Assembly: GCF_902499175.1 (NCBI RefSeq)
Contig: NZ_CABVQC010000052.1
Coordinates: 1-64,000 of the forward strand
Direction: 5' to 3'
Length of the DNA stretch: 64,000 bases
Source: Burkholderia aenigmatica
GTDB lineage: Bacteria; Pseudomonadota; Gammaproteobacteria; Burkholderiales; Burkholderiaceae
A model generated the notes under the pieces. That model had not been told where the DNA came from. It worked only from the letters and a program-made list of their open reading frames with translations, and searched no databases. Numbering within the stretch: position 1 is the first letter of the stretch; each line of letters starts with the position of its first letter. Shown one piece after another: positions 1 to 8,751 of this stretch. The position numbers and the translations under genes were made by a program.

Positions 1-125
1 GGGCTCGTGTAGTTTTCCGACGCGATCAGCTCGATGTGATCTTCCTGGCGACGGTTTTCCTGCTCGATCGCGGCAAAAAGTTCCGGATCGACGTTGGCAA
101 CGGTGCTGGTAGTGCGGTTGAACAT
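1..125 (-). CDS. glyA: serine hydroxymethyltransferase, N-terminal fragment
   Basis: Only the first 41 codons are present; the gene runs off the left edge. The translation contains EDHIELIASENYTS, the hallmark N-terminal segment of PLP-dependent serine hydroxymethyltransferase, which interconverts serine and glycine with tetrahydrofolate. The start is the ATG whose complement is at 123-125. It is separated from the SDR operon behind it by a strong terminator, so it has its own promoter in 126-268. Burkholderia often carries a second glyA on a secondary replicon; I infer but cannot prove that this is such a copy. Confidence 0.9.
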   Translation of the reverse strand, partial: MFNRTTSTVANVDPELFAAIEQENRRQEDHIELIASENYTS

Positions 126-268
126 GTTGATTGACCAGTTGAGAGTGAATGACTGACCGCGGCTTGCCGGCTGCATGGTGTTTCGGCCTTCGCATTCCAC
201 CAGACCCGCTCCCGTTCAGCTAGAAGGATTCCGACATTCCGCTGGGACACACCGCGCGCTGGATACGC

Positions 269-309
269 AAAAAAAAAATCGAAGGGTCGCATCGCTGCGA
301 CACCTTCGA
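269..309 (-). terminator. Rho-independent terminator of the SDR/FAD oxidase operon
   Basis: On the minus strand a stem (outer arms TCGAAGG/CCTTCGA, inner arms TCGCA/TGCGA, TCGC-type loop) is followed directly by about ten T residues (the A-run at 269-278). It lies about 60 bp after the stop codon of the SDR gene and insulates glyA. Confidence 0.9.
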
Positions 310-370
310 CGGAACTTGCCGATCAGGCAGGCATGAAACCTGCCCTTCAGCTTCTTGCGAGCATCAACGA

Positions 371-1150
371 TCAGACGGCGGAGAAGCAGTTGTCCACGAA
401 CAGATGCGTGCCGTTGACGAAACTCGACTCGTCGGACGCGAGGAACAGCGCGGCGGCCGCGACTTCCGACGGCTCGCACAGGCGTCCTTGCTGCACCGCG
501 ATCGCCGCCTCGGTCGCATCGACGCCCATCGCCTGCAGGTCCTTCAGTTCGCGCATCCCGTGCGGCGTGCGGATGAACCCCGGCGCGAGTGCATTGCAAC
601 GAATGCCGCGATCGCGGTACTCGACCGCAATCGCCCGCGCGAACATGTGGCACGCGCCCTTGGTCGCGTCATACAGCACCTCGCCCGGCGTCGCGCACAC
701 CGCCGAAATCGACGACGTGCAGACAATGCTGCCCCGCCCTTTCTCCAGCATCTGCGGCAGCACCGCTTTCGTCATCAGGAACATGCTCTTCACGTTCACG
801 CCCATCAGCCAGTCCCATTCCGACTCCTCGATGTCGAGGAACGGTTTGACGATCAGCGTGCCCGCGTGATTGAACAGGATGTCCGCGTTGCCGTACAGCT
901 CCCGCGCGGCGTTCACCGCTTGCTGGACTTCCGCCTGCTTCGACACGTCGGCGCCGAGACCGATCGCCTGCAGGCCTGCGTCGCGCAGCTTGGACGCGAG
1001 CGTTTCGGCGGCGTCGCCGTCGCGGTCGATGATCGCGACCTTCGCGCCTTGGGCGGCGAACAGTTCGGACGCCGCGCCGCCGCAGCCGCCGGCGCCGCCG
1101 CTCACGATGGCGACCTTGCCGGCCAGGCGGCCGTCAATCTTGACATTCAT
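371..1150 (-). CDS. SDR-family NAD(P)-dependent dehydrogenase
   Basis: A 259-aa classical short-chain dehydrogenase. It has an N-terminal Rossmann glycine motif (SGGAGGCGG, less usual than TGxxxGIG), NHAG in place of NNAG near residue 92, the catalytic Ser in TSSIS and the YDATK (YxxxK) pair near residue 160. Cytoplasmic. The substrate cannot be told from sequence. It follows the FAD-linked oxidase by 33 bp and shares its orientation and terminator, so the two probably act on the same sugar, lactone or alcohol and may both answer to the divergent AraC regulator. Confidence 0.9.
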   Translation of the reverse strand: MNVKIDGRLAGKVAIVSGGAGGCGGAASELFAAQGAKVAIIDRDGDAAETLASKLRDAGLQAIGLGADVSKQAEVQQAVNAARELYGNADILFNHAGTLIVKPFLDIEESEWDWLMGVNVKSMFLMTKAVLPQMLEKGRGSIVCTSSISAVCATPGEVLYDATKGACHMFARAIAVEYRDRGIRCNALAPGFIRTPHGMRELKDLQAMGVDATEAAIAVQQGRLCEPSEVAAAALFLASDESSFVNGTHLFVDNCFSAV

Positions 1151-1183
1151 GTTGCGTTCTCCAGTCTGGTGCGTTCGGTCTGC

Positions 1184-2431
1184 TCAACTGAACAGCGTCC
1201 GCAGGTGATCGTTGAGGAAGTAGCCTTCGGGGTCCACGCTGCGGCGCAGCGCGCGGAACGCTTCGGCCTTGGGGAACCAGCGATCGACGTCCTCGCGGTT
1301 CGTGAAATGCAGCTTGCCCCAGTGCGGACGCGAACCGTAGTCGCGCAGGATCGTGTCGACGTCCTTCAGGAACGGCCAGTAGTCGACGCCGTTCGGGCCG
1401 CCCGAGCATGAAATCGTGACGCTGTCCTGGTGATTGAACGGGCTGATCCACGCCGGATCGCCCTTCGTGAAGCGGTACTCGACCGGGAAAATGCAATCGC
1501 GGTGTTTTGTGAGGATGAGCTCGCGCACCCGGCGCAGCGCTTCCTTGCCGTGTTGCGCGGGCACCGCATATTCGAGCTCGTGGAAGTTCGGCACGTAGTG
1601 GATCGCGTACACCTCCGAGCTGTACGCGATCTTCTCGTGCTCGCCTTCACGGAACGTGCGCGCGTCGGTGACATCCATCACCTTGATCTCGCACACGTCG
1701 TAGTCCTTCTTCGAGTTCGATACCTTCGTGGTGTCGGGCAGGCAGTAGAGATCGCGGCTGGCGGACGTCGGGCACCAGAAGAAACCGAAATGCCGGTGCT
1801 TCGCGGCCAGGTCGTCGTATTGCTCCATCAACGCTTCGAAGTCCTCGCGCCACACCCGGTCGTGCAGCCAGAACGCATCGGTCACTTGCAGCGTGATCTC
1901 CGACACCACGCCGAACATCCCGATGTTCACCTGCGTCGCATGCAACAGGTCCAGGTCCTGCCGGTCGCTCACTTTCATGATCGAACCGTCCGGGCGCACG
2001 ATGCGCATCCCGACGACCTGCGACGACAGGTTGCTCAGTGTCGTCCCCGTGCCGTGCGTGCCGGTGGCCAGTGCGCCGGCAATCGCCTGCGAATCGATGT
2101 CGCCCTGGTTGACGAGCGACAGGCCACATTCCTTCAGGTGCCGCGTCACCGCATTGATTTTGGTGCCGGCCTTCACGGTCACGCGCTTGCGCGCTTCGTC
2201 CACATCGACGATGCCCTGGTAATCCTGCAGCGACAGCAGCAGGCCGCTGGTGGCCACGACGGGCGTAAACGAGTGCCCGGACCCCGCGCACCGCACGTGC
2301 TTGCCCTGCCGCGTCGCCGTATGCACCAGCGCCGCGATCTCGGCCTCGCTGGTCGGCGACGCCAGGTGCGCGGCCACGCACGACTGATTGCCGACCCAGT
2401 TTCTCCAGAATCCGCCACGGGGAAGTTCCAT
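1184..2431 (-). CDS. FAD-linked oxidase, D-arabinono-1,4-lactone/L-gulonolactone oxidase type
   Basis: 415 aa. An FAD-binding PCMH/VAO domain (about residues 15-180) has the GSGHS motif, whose His carries covalent flavin in alditol and gulonolactone oxidases, followed by GTHGTG. A C-terminal ALO domain has the typical HWGK motif near residue 375. The family oxidises sugar lactones or alditols at the C-OH using FAD and O2 or another acceptor. The reading frame continues 96 codons upstream, but that part overlaps the divergent AraC gene and lacks family similarity, so I use the ATG at 2431. It lies upstream of the SDR gene in one operon. Confidence 0.88.
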   Translation of the reverse strand: MELPRGGFWRNWVGNQSCVAAHLASPTSEAEIAALVHTATRQGKHVRCAGSGHSFTPVVATSGLLLSLQDYQGIVDVDEARKRVTVKAGTKINAVTRHLKECGLSLVNQGDIDSQAIAGALATGTHGTGTTLSNLSSQVVGMRIVRPDGSIMKVSDRQDLDLLHATQVNIGMFGVVSEITLQVTDAFWLHDRVWREDFEALMEQYDDLAAKHRHFGFFWCPTSASRDLYCLPDTTKVSNSKKDYDVCEIKVMDVTDARTFREGEHEKIAYSSEVYAIHYVPNFHELEYAVPAQHGKEALRRVRELILTKHRDCIFPVEYRFTKGDPAWISPFNHQDSVTISCSGGPNGVDYWPFLKDVDTILRDYGSRPHWGKLHFTNREDVDRWFPKAEAFRALRRSVDPEGYFLNDHLRTLFS

Positions 2432-2600
2432 TACCGTCTCTCCAGCGTCGTATTGGTGCCAAAGGTAGGGTGTCGACAGGTTTTCCACTATCGGATTTCG
2501 GCAAGTTAGGGTTTTGACGAGGCGATACCCGGCCGGCCTTTTTGACCGGCGCGGCGAGCGGCTACAATGAATCGATCCGGCCCGCCCCTTCCCGCCCTCG
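2432..2600. promoter_or_regulatory. divergent promoter region, oxidase operon / AraC regulator
   Basis: A 169-bp gap between two outward-facing genes, somewhat AT-richer than its surroundings around 2465-2515 (for example a run ending GTTTTGACGAGG). It must hold both promoters and probably the AraC-family operator. I could not define boxes with confidence. Confidence 0.5.
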
Positions 2601-3605
2601 ATGACGCCGTCTGCCCACCCGAGCGATTTCTCTGGCGCCCCGCTGTTCGCGCGAACCGTCGCGTTCTGCGCGTTCACCGACGTGGAGGAACAGGCGCGTT
2701 CGTTCGACGGCTGGAACATGAACTACACGCAGATCTCGGGCGGGCTGTTTCACGGCTCGTCGTCGATCATGTCGCTGGGCGGCATCAAGCTGCTGGTCGA
2801 GGATCTCGACAAGGTCATCCTGCAACAAGGCGCCGTGCCGTCGGAGCGGATCGCCGTGGCCGTGCCGCTGGAACTGGAAGGGCACGCGCGCCTGTGCGGC
2901 GAGAAGAGCGGGCGCGACAGCCTGCACGTGTTCTCGAGCCAGCCGCAATTCGAGTTCTACTCGCCCGACCGGCACGTGCTCGTGAATGTCGAGATCGAAC
3001 CCGGGAAGCTGTCGACGGAAACGATGCGCACCGTGGCCGCGTCGCTGCGTGCGCAAACCCACGCGCCGGTGATCCCGATGGCAACCGGTGTGGCCGACCA
3101 TCTGCGCGACCTGCTGCGCCAGACACTCGCCGCCGCGGCAACAAGCACGCGCGTCGACGACGTGACGACGCAGGACCGGATCGAACTGCTCGAACGCACC
3201 GTGCTGTACGCGATCTCGGAAGTGATGACGGCCGCGACGCCGGACGCCGGCGCACAGATCGTGCGCCCGACGAAATACTGGTCGCTGGTCAATGCGGTGC
3301 GGGAGCGGCTGCAGGACGCATCGACCTGCCCGCTGTCGATCGCGGAGCTGTGCGTGGAGCTCGGCGTCAGCCGGCGCACCGCGCAATACGCGTTCCAGGA
3401 TACGTTGAACCTGAACCCGATCGCCTATCTGCGGGCCGTGCGGCTGAATCACGTGCGCCGCGAGCTTCGGCTCGGCGACTCCGTGACGTCCGCCGCCACC
3501 AAGTGGGGCTTCTGGCACCTGAGCAGCTTTGCGCAGGACTATCGCGCGATGTTCGGCGAACTGCCGTCGGCCACCGCGAAGCGCTACGCGCGCCAGGCCC
3601 TCTAG
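2601..3605 (+). CDS. AraC-family transcriptional regulator
   Basis: 334 aa. The C-terminal third (about residues 235-330) is a two-helix-turn-helix AraC domain with the typical SIAELCVELGVSRRTAQYAF first helix region and a second region ending in the FAQDYRAMFGELPS signature. The N-terminal 200 residues look like the sensor domain of EutR-like regulators. It is divergent from the FAD oxidase/SDR operon, which makes it the natural candidate regulator of that operon. Start ATG at 2601. Confidence 0.9.
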   Translation: MTPSAHPSDFSGAPLFARTVAFCAFTDVEEQARSFDGWNMNYTQISGGLFHGSSSIMSLGGIKLLVEDLDKVILQQGAVPSERIAVAVPLELEGHARLCGEKSGRDSLHVFSSQPQFEFYSPDRHVLVNVEIEPGKLSTETMRTVAASLRAQTHAPVIPMATGVADHLRDLLRQTLAAAATSTRVDDVTTQDRIELLERTVLYAISEVMTAATPDAGAQIVRPTKYWSLVNAVRERLQDASTCPLSIAELCVELGVSRRTAQYAFQDTLNLNPIAYLRAVRLNHVRRELRLGDSVTSAATKWGFWHLSSFAQDYRAMFGELPSATAKRYARQAL

Positions 3606-3673
3606 CGCCTGTCGCGCACCTTCCGGCAGCCGGTGCGAATCATCCCGCACCGGCCGCCGCCCTGCCTGCTACA

Positions 3674-4093
3674 TCACTCGTCCTGCTGTTCCTGCTGCGC
3701 CTGCACCTGCCGCTGCTGGATGAACTGCCGTACATCGCTCATCGTCACGCGGCCGGTGTGCTTCGCATCGATCTCGTCGAAGTGCTTCGACACGAAGCCG
3801 AGACCGCTGCTCTGCGCCTGCGCCTTCGTCACCGCCGCGCCGTTGCTCAGCACCGTATTGGCGCCGAGCCTCGCATCGACACGCTGCTGCGCCTGCTGCT
3901 GCAGCGTCGCGCCGGTCGACGGCAACACCGGCGCCGCTTTCGTGGCAGGAAAGAACGGACCGTCGACACCGTGCCCGCCGTGCGGCAGCTTCACCGGCGC
4001 CACCGCCTGTGGCGGCAACGCGTAGGCACTGCTCATCACGGCACCGAGGACGATCAACGGAGACATACGCCGCATCAAATTGATTAGGGACAT
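3674..4093 (-). CDS. small secreted EF-hand-like protein
   Basis: 139 aa from the ATG at 4093, which has a GAGTGA-like ribosome site; ATGs at 4105 and 4075 are alternatives. A hydrophobic signal segment ends at SSAYA. Near residues 105-130 the sequence HFDEIDAKHTGRVTMSD resembles an EF-hand loop (D-x-D/K-x-T-G-x-V-x-x-x-D). The tail is rich in Gln. A periplasmic or secreted calcium-binding role is inferred from the motif only. It converges on the AraC gene. Confidence 0.7.
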   Translation of the reverse strand: MSLINLMRRMSPLIVLGAVMSSAYALPPQAVAPVKLPHGGHGVDGPFFPATKAAPVLPSTGATLQQQAQQRVDARLGANTVLSNGAAVTKAQAQSSGLGFVSKHFDEIDAKHTGRVTMSDVRQFIQQRQVQAQQEQQDE

Positions 4094-4158
4094 GATCACT
4101 CGCATTCAATGGATGAATAGAGGGTTCCTTTGACAAGGAGTCCGTCGCTCAGGGTCGC

Positions 4159-6003
4159 TCAAGGGGCCGCCGCCAGCGTCGTCGCGGCGGTTGCGCCCGG
4201 GACGCTGCCGGTCGGCACGCTCGGCGGGTTTTCATCCGGCCACGGCGGCGGCAGCGTGTGCAGCGTCAGCGCCGTCGGAATCCGCGCGCCCTTGTAGAAC
4301 GTCTTCAGGTCCCGCTTCATCTGCGGACGGGCGACGTCGTCCAGGTAGATCATGTGGCCGCCCTGGAAGAAGTTCACCTGCAGCTTCGGATTGAAGCCCT
4401 TCACCGTCTGCAGCCGCGCGAGTTGCTTCTCGGTGTTGAAGAACGGCGTCGCGAGATCGTGGAAGCCATTCTCCGCGAGCACGCGAAGCTTCGGGTTGAG
4501 CTGCAGCGCACCGAGCAGATCGGGGATCGTGTCGGGCATCGGCTGGCCGTCGTGCGTGAAGTCCCAGACGCCGATGATGTTGTCGTTCAGCGGCAGGTAC
4601 GTCGCGTTCGGTGCGGTGTAGCCGAGGTAATCCGGCATCTGCGTCGCGAGCGCGTTCGTGAACGGCTGCGAAATCAGGATGTCGGACGGGTCGCCGTCGT
4701 TCTGCAGGCGCGGATCGGTGTTCGGCAACGATACGCGTCCGTCATACCGGCCGATCGTCGTCCCGGGCAGCAGGCTCGTGCCGAACGGATTCGCGTTGAA
4801 GTAGCCGCGCAGCGCCTGTTGCGTGAGGCTCGACGGGATCGACCACAGCTTGAGCGTCGCGTCGCTCGGGAACACCGGCGTGCCGAGCGCATCCGGAATG
4901 CCGAGCTGGCTCAACACCCACGACTGCGAATACTTCTGCAGCTGGTTGTAGATCAGCGTCGTGAACAGTTCCGTCTGCAGTGCGTACAGATCCGGATTCA
5001 CCGGTGCCGGCGAAACCTGGTTGAAGTACGCCGCGACCGCCGCATAGCCCGGCAGGTAGCCGGCCACGGTATCGGTTTCGAGCAGCAGCCCCTCCGTCGA
5101 CTGCGTGATCGCCACGGCTTCCACCGCATCCGCGAAGTAGTTCAGGATCGCCGACTGCAGCACGATGCCCGTCAGGTGCACGCCGGCCGATTCGAGCGCC
5201 AGCGCGAGCATGTCGGTACGCGGCGTGCCGTACGATTCGCCGTACAGGTAGATCGGCGACGTGCTGCGGCTGTTGACGTTCAGGTAGCGCTGGATGAAGT
5301 CGCGCATGATGTTCACGTCCGCGTCGGAACCCCAGTACTTCTGGTTGGTGTTCGGCAACACGGCTTCCGACAGCCCGGTGCCGGGCGGGTCGATGAATAC
5401 GAGGTCGGTGGTGTCGATCAGACTTTCGGCGTTGTCGACGAGCGGATAGTTCGGCCAGTTGCTGCCGAACAGCGGATCGGGCGTGGCCACGCGGGTCGGT
5501 GCGAACGAGCCGAGCCGCAGCCAGATCGACGACGAGCCGGGGCCGCCGTTATAGACGAATGTGACAGGGCGCGGCTTGCCGTTCGTGCTCGGCGCGGTGT
5601 ACGCGACATACGACATCGACGCTTCCGCATTGCCGTTCGCGTCCTGCGCGGTCAGGTGGCCGGTGGTCGTCGTGTAGTTGACGGTCGTGCCGCCGTTTTT
5701 CCACTGGTAATGCATGACGGCCGTTTTCTCGGACACCTGCCCGGGGGCAAGGCCGTCGCCCGCATTCATCGAATACGCGACCGGGTCGACGTAAGGCTGG
5801 TTGGCCGGCGTCTGCCCGGCCGCCTGTTGCGCGCTGGCCTGCTGGCTGGCGGTGGCCTGCGCGAGGCTCGACGCACCGACGGACGACGAATCGTCGCCGC
5901 CGCAGGCCGCGAGCGCCAAGGTCATGACGGTCAAGGCACCTAGCCCGGTCAACCGGCCGTGACGGCCACGGCGGCTGCCGGTACAGCTCCTGTCTGGTTT
6001 CAT
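4159..6003 (-). CDS. S10 serine carboxypeptidase-like lipoprotein
   Basis: 614 aa. The start ATG at 6003 gives a lipoprotein signal with lipobox LAAC (AACGGDDSS), so the protein is likely anchored in the periplasm or outer membrane. Family S10 motifs are clear: NGGPGSSS (oxyanion region), FIDPPGTGLSE, the nucleophile motif GESYGT, the acid in NGFHDLATP and the catalytic His in QGGHMIYLD. S10 enzymes cleave C-terminal residues or transfer acyl groups; the substrate here is unknown. Eighty-seven codons upstream of the chosen start are open but have no protein-like character. The gene is followed by the AT-rich gap on its 5' side. Confidence 0.9.
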   Translation of the reverse strand: MKPDRSCTGSRRGRHGRLTGLGALTVMTLALAACGGDDSSSVGASSLAQATASQQASAQQAAGQTPANQPYVDPVAYSMNAGDGLAPGQVSEKTAVMHYQWKNGGTTVNYTTTTGHLTAQDANGNAEASMSYVAYTAPSTNGKPRPVTFVYNGGPGSSSIWLRLGSFAPTRVATPDPLFGSNWPNYPLVDNAESLIDTTDLVFIDPPGTGLSEAVLPNTNQKYWGSDADVNIMRDFIQRYLNVNSRSTSPIYLYGESYGTPRTDMLALALESAGVHLTGIVLQSAILNYFADAVEAVAITQSTEGLLLETDTVAGYLPGYAAVAAYFNQVSPAPVNPDLYALQTELFTTLIYNQLQKYSQSWVLSQLGIPDALGTPVFPSDATLKLWSIPSSLTQQALRGYFNANPFGTSLLPGTTIGRYDGRVSLPNTDPRLQNDGDPSDILISQPFTNALATQMPDYLGYTAPNATYLPLNDNIIGVWDFTHDGQPMPDTIPDLLGALQLNPKLRVLAENGFHDLATPFFNTEKQLARLQTVKGFNPKLQVNFFQGGHMIYLDDVARPQMKRDLKTFYKGARIPTALTLHTLPPPWPDENPPSVPTGSVPGATAATTLAAAP

Positions 6004-6715
6004 CTCTGTCCTTTGATTCGGATACCGCTTCACAAAGGCCGCCAACGCCTGCGAAACGCGCAGACCGACCCGCCACTCGCGTTGCACGGTCGGCAGTCGG
6101 CGGTTGGGGATTGGACTTCTAAGAGACTGAACTTGATACAGACACAGCAAACTGCTGGCGAGAATGGTGCTCGGACGCCCCCTGCAGTTTGGACAACTTT
6201 TATATGACCCAAATTTACGACAACACAAAAATAGGCGGTGCTGCGCCGCGTTGTCAAAGATCATTCGGATATTAAAAATCCCGCAATGATGCTAACGGCG
6301 GACAGTGTCTGGCAATTGAAAGAAAGCGGGATTATTTGTGTATTGCGCGCTTTACGGGCAATAATCCGCCGAATCCGCCGCTTTTCCCGCACAACCAGGT
6401 GCCCTTTACTGGCGCTGACGCAGCGCCTCGAAAGCCTTCAGATCGCCGGAATTATTCTTTCATTTTAATTATCGGCCATCGATTAATTCAGCGTGACATT
6501 ACGCATAGACTGTCACTCAATGATTCAAGTCACTTCAATCATTCTTCAATCGAGGCGCTTATCCGCATCACGCCATCCATAAAATACCGATTTTTCTAAT
6601 TCACGAAAATTTCAGCGGAATTATTTACCCGTGATCCAGTCGGCCGGTGCGGTGAAAATGAAGCGCGGCGTGCAGCCTCGCCGCATGCCGCGCTTCTTTC
6701 GCGTTCAATCCGCCA
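6004..6715. other. AT-rich 0.7-kb gap without a convincing gene
   Basis: The stretch of about 6120-6650 is markedly richer in A/T than anything else in the window (runs such as TTTATATGACCCAAATTT and TTCATTTTAATTAT). Two short overlapping plus-strand ORFs (6238-6468 and 6336-6599) show no recognisable family and no good ribosome site, so I do not call them. A perfect 7-bp hairpin (GGCGCTG/CAGCGCC, 6411-6427) is present. It should include the promoter of the S10 gene. Confidence 0.6.
6661..6695 (-). terminator. terminator of the extracellular nuclease gene
   Basis: Inverted repeat with 13-bp arms (AAGCGCGGCGTGC/GCATGCCGCGCTT, one wobble) about 20 bp beyond the nuclease stop codon. On the minus strand it is followed by TTCATTTTCA. 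Confidence 0.65.
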
Positions 6716-8530
6716 TTACTTCCCGCCGCCCGGCATCGCGATATCGATCAGCACCGGATCGTGATCCGACGAGCGATACGCATCCGGCGCGTAGAACGTC
6801 TTCTGCTGCTCCGCCGATTTGTACGCGAGCGTGTACTGCAGCGCGAGCGGCTCGTCCGCGTTGATGTGCCATTCGTGCACGGCCTTCACGTGCGACGCGA
6901 GCGGCAGCGTCGCGAGCGCGTGATCGAGATAGCCGGCTTCGCCGTTGTACACGTAGCTGTACGCATTCGCGCCGATCCAGCGCGCGACGAGGTTGCGGTA
7001 GCCGCGCGATTCGAGCGCGCGGATCGGGTCTTCGTACGTGTAGCTGTTGAAGTCGCCGATCAGCAGCACGCCCTGGCCCGCGACGCCCGTCGGGTTGCCG
7101 GCGAGCCAGTCGGCCACCTTCGCCGCCGCGCGCGTGCGCGTCGGGTTCCAGCAGCCCTGGCCGTCGCCCTGGTCGAGATCGTCGTTCGCGGCGTCCGGGC
7201 AGTTCTTCGACTTCAGGTGGTTGACCGCGACCGTCAGCGACTGCTTGTTGCCGCCGATCATCCGGAACGACTGCGCGAGCGGCTGGCGGTTCTTGTCGTC
7301 GATCGCGAGCGTCGCCGCACGGCCGACCGGTTCGACCTTGCGGCTGTCGTAGATCATCGCGACCGTGATCGCATCGCCGCCGAGGCGCGACACGCCCGGA
7401 TCGACGACGCGCCAGTTGTTGCCGAGCTTCGCCGCGAGCTGGCGCACCGCGCTCAGTTCGCCATAGCCGTTGTTCTGGATTTCCATCAGGCCGATCACGT
7501 CGGCGTCGATCGCCTTCAGCGCGCTGACGATCTTCGCTTCCTGGCGCTGGAATTCCTGGTAGTTCTTCGCGCCGCGGTTGTTCGGATCGTCGAAGCCGCC
7601 GCCGAGACCGTTGCCGTTGAAGTAGTTGAGGACGTTGAACGACGCGACGCGCAGGTTCGATTTCGGATCGCGCGCGGGCGCGTTGGTACGCGGGTTCGTG
7701 CGCGCTTCGAATGCCGGCACGGCGGCACCCGGCAGCGGCTGTACGCGCCAGGCGCCGTAACGCACTTCGAGCACGCCCTCGATGTCGCGCACCGTGTAGC
7801 CCGCGCGCAGCGTGTTCGCGGCCGACAGGCCAGGCGCCGGGTACGGCACCGTGGCGGGGTTCTGCTTGTTCGAGCCGTCGTCGAGGATCAGGCGGTTGCG
7901 TGCGTTCGCATCGATCTGCGTCTGCGCCTGCGCGGGCGGCACGACGCTCGTCGGCGTGCGCAGGCGGCCGTTGCTGAGCATCACGCTGCCGTAGCGGCCG
8001 AGCTCGTAGTTGTCGGTGACGTTCAGCGTCTGCGGCAGACGCACCAGCATCCCTTCATACGCGGCGAACGCGTTCGGGCTGTCGACCGGCAGCGAGAGCG
8101 TCGCGGGCGTGACGGTCTGGTTGTTCGCGCACACCGCGATCGCGCCCGACTGCGTGAGCTGCGTCTGCCCGTATTTTTCCTCGACCTTGCCCGTCACGTG
8201 CACGAGATCGCCCGCTTTCGCACGCACTTTCGGCGCATAGACGAACAGCCCTTCGGACACGCCCGGCTGATTGCGGCGCTGCGCATCGGCCTGCTGGACG
8301 AAGAAGCCGCCGAAGCCATCCGTGCCGCCGAAATCGGCGGTGACGACGGCTTCGATCGACACGTTCTGGCCAGCGAGCGGCGACGGCGCGCCCGGCCCCT
8401 GGATATCGGCGATCGGCGTCGTGCTGCCGCCGCAGTTCGGGCTGACGGGCGCGGCAGTGGCGGCGAAAACCGGCGCGGCGAGCGTCGGGAGCAGCAATAG
8501 CGGGGTGATGAGGCGGATTGTCGAGCGCAT
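6716..8530 (-). CDS. ExeM/NucH-family extracellular endonuclease
   Basis: 604 aa. A Sec signal peptide (MRSTIRLITPLLLL...AAPVFA) starts at the ATG at 8530. Residues about 30-250 form the OB-fold-like N-terminal region typical of ExeM nucleases; about 290-600 are an endonuclease/exonuclease/phosphatase domain with FNVLNYF, LMEIQNNG, NHLKSKNC, GDFNSY and the catalytic SSDHDPV motif. Secreted DNases of this group degrade extracellular DNA, for example in biofilms or as a phosphate source. The start 16 codons upstream would spoil the signal peptide. It is separated from the copper operon by about 220 bp. Confidence 0.93.
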   Translation of the reverse strand: MRSTIRLITPLLLLPTLAAPVFAATAAPVSPNCGGSTTPIADIQGPGAPSPLAGQNVSIEAVVTADFGGTDGFGGFFVQQADAQRRNQPGVSEGLFVYAPKVRAKAGDLVHVTGKVEEKYGQTQLTQSGAIAVCANNQTVTPATLSLPVDSPNAFAAYEGMLVRLPQTLNVTDNYELGRYGSVMLSNGRLRTPTSVVPPAQAQTQIDANARNRLILDDGSNKQNPATVPYPAPGLSAANTLRAGYTVRDIEGVLEVRYGAWRVQPLPGAAVPAFEARTNPRTNAPARDPKSNLRVASFNVLNYFNGNGLGGGFDDPNNRGAKNYQEFQRQEAKIVSALKAIDADVIGLMEIQNNGYGELSAVRQLAAKLGNNWRVVDPGVSRLGGDAITVAMIYDSRKVEPVGRAATLAIDDKNRQPLAQSFRMIGGNKQSLTVAVNHLKSKNCPDAANDDLDQGDGQGCWNPTRTRAAAKVADWLAGNPTGVAGQGVLLIGDFNSYTYEDPIRALESRGYRNLVARWIGANAYSYVYNGEAGYLDHALATLPLASHVKAVHEWHINADEPLALQYTLAYKSAEQQKTFYAPDAYRSSDHDPVLIDIAMPGGGK

Positions 8531-8751
8531 GACGGGGAATCCCGGTTGTGAGGGTGGCGAAAGCTTAGCGGCGCTCAATGACAGTTTTTGGTAATCGAAA
8601 GACAGGCGGATGTAATTGTCGTTATCACGCTGCGATCACCGTCGAGCGCGCGTTTACGCCTGAAAAAGCGGGGAAATCGTCTGATGAAAATCCGCCGTGC
8701 CCGTAACGATTGCCCCGCGCGCGTTCGCTGCCGCAGCGTCGCGCCGTCGCG

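Noticed and set aside
2432..2719. N-terminal extension of the FAD oxidase frame
   Set aside because: It would overlap the start of the divergent AraC gene and has no similarity to the oxidase family; the ATG at 2431 begins the conserved region.
6238..6599. two short ORFs in the AT-rich gap
   Set aside because: No ribosome sites, no family resemblance and mutual overlap; more likely chance frames in AT-rich DNA.
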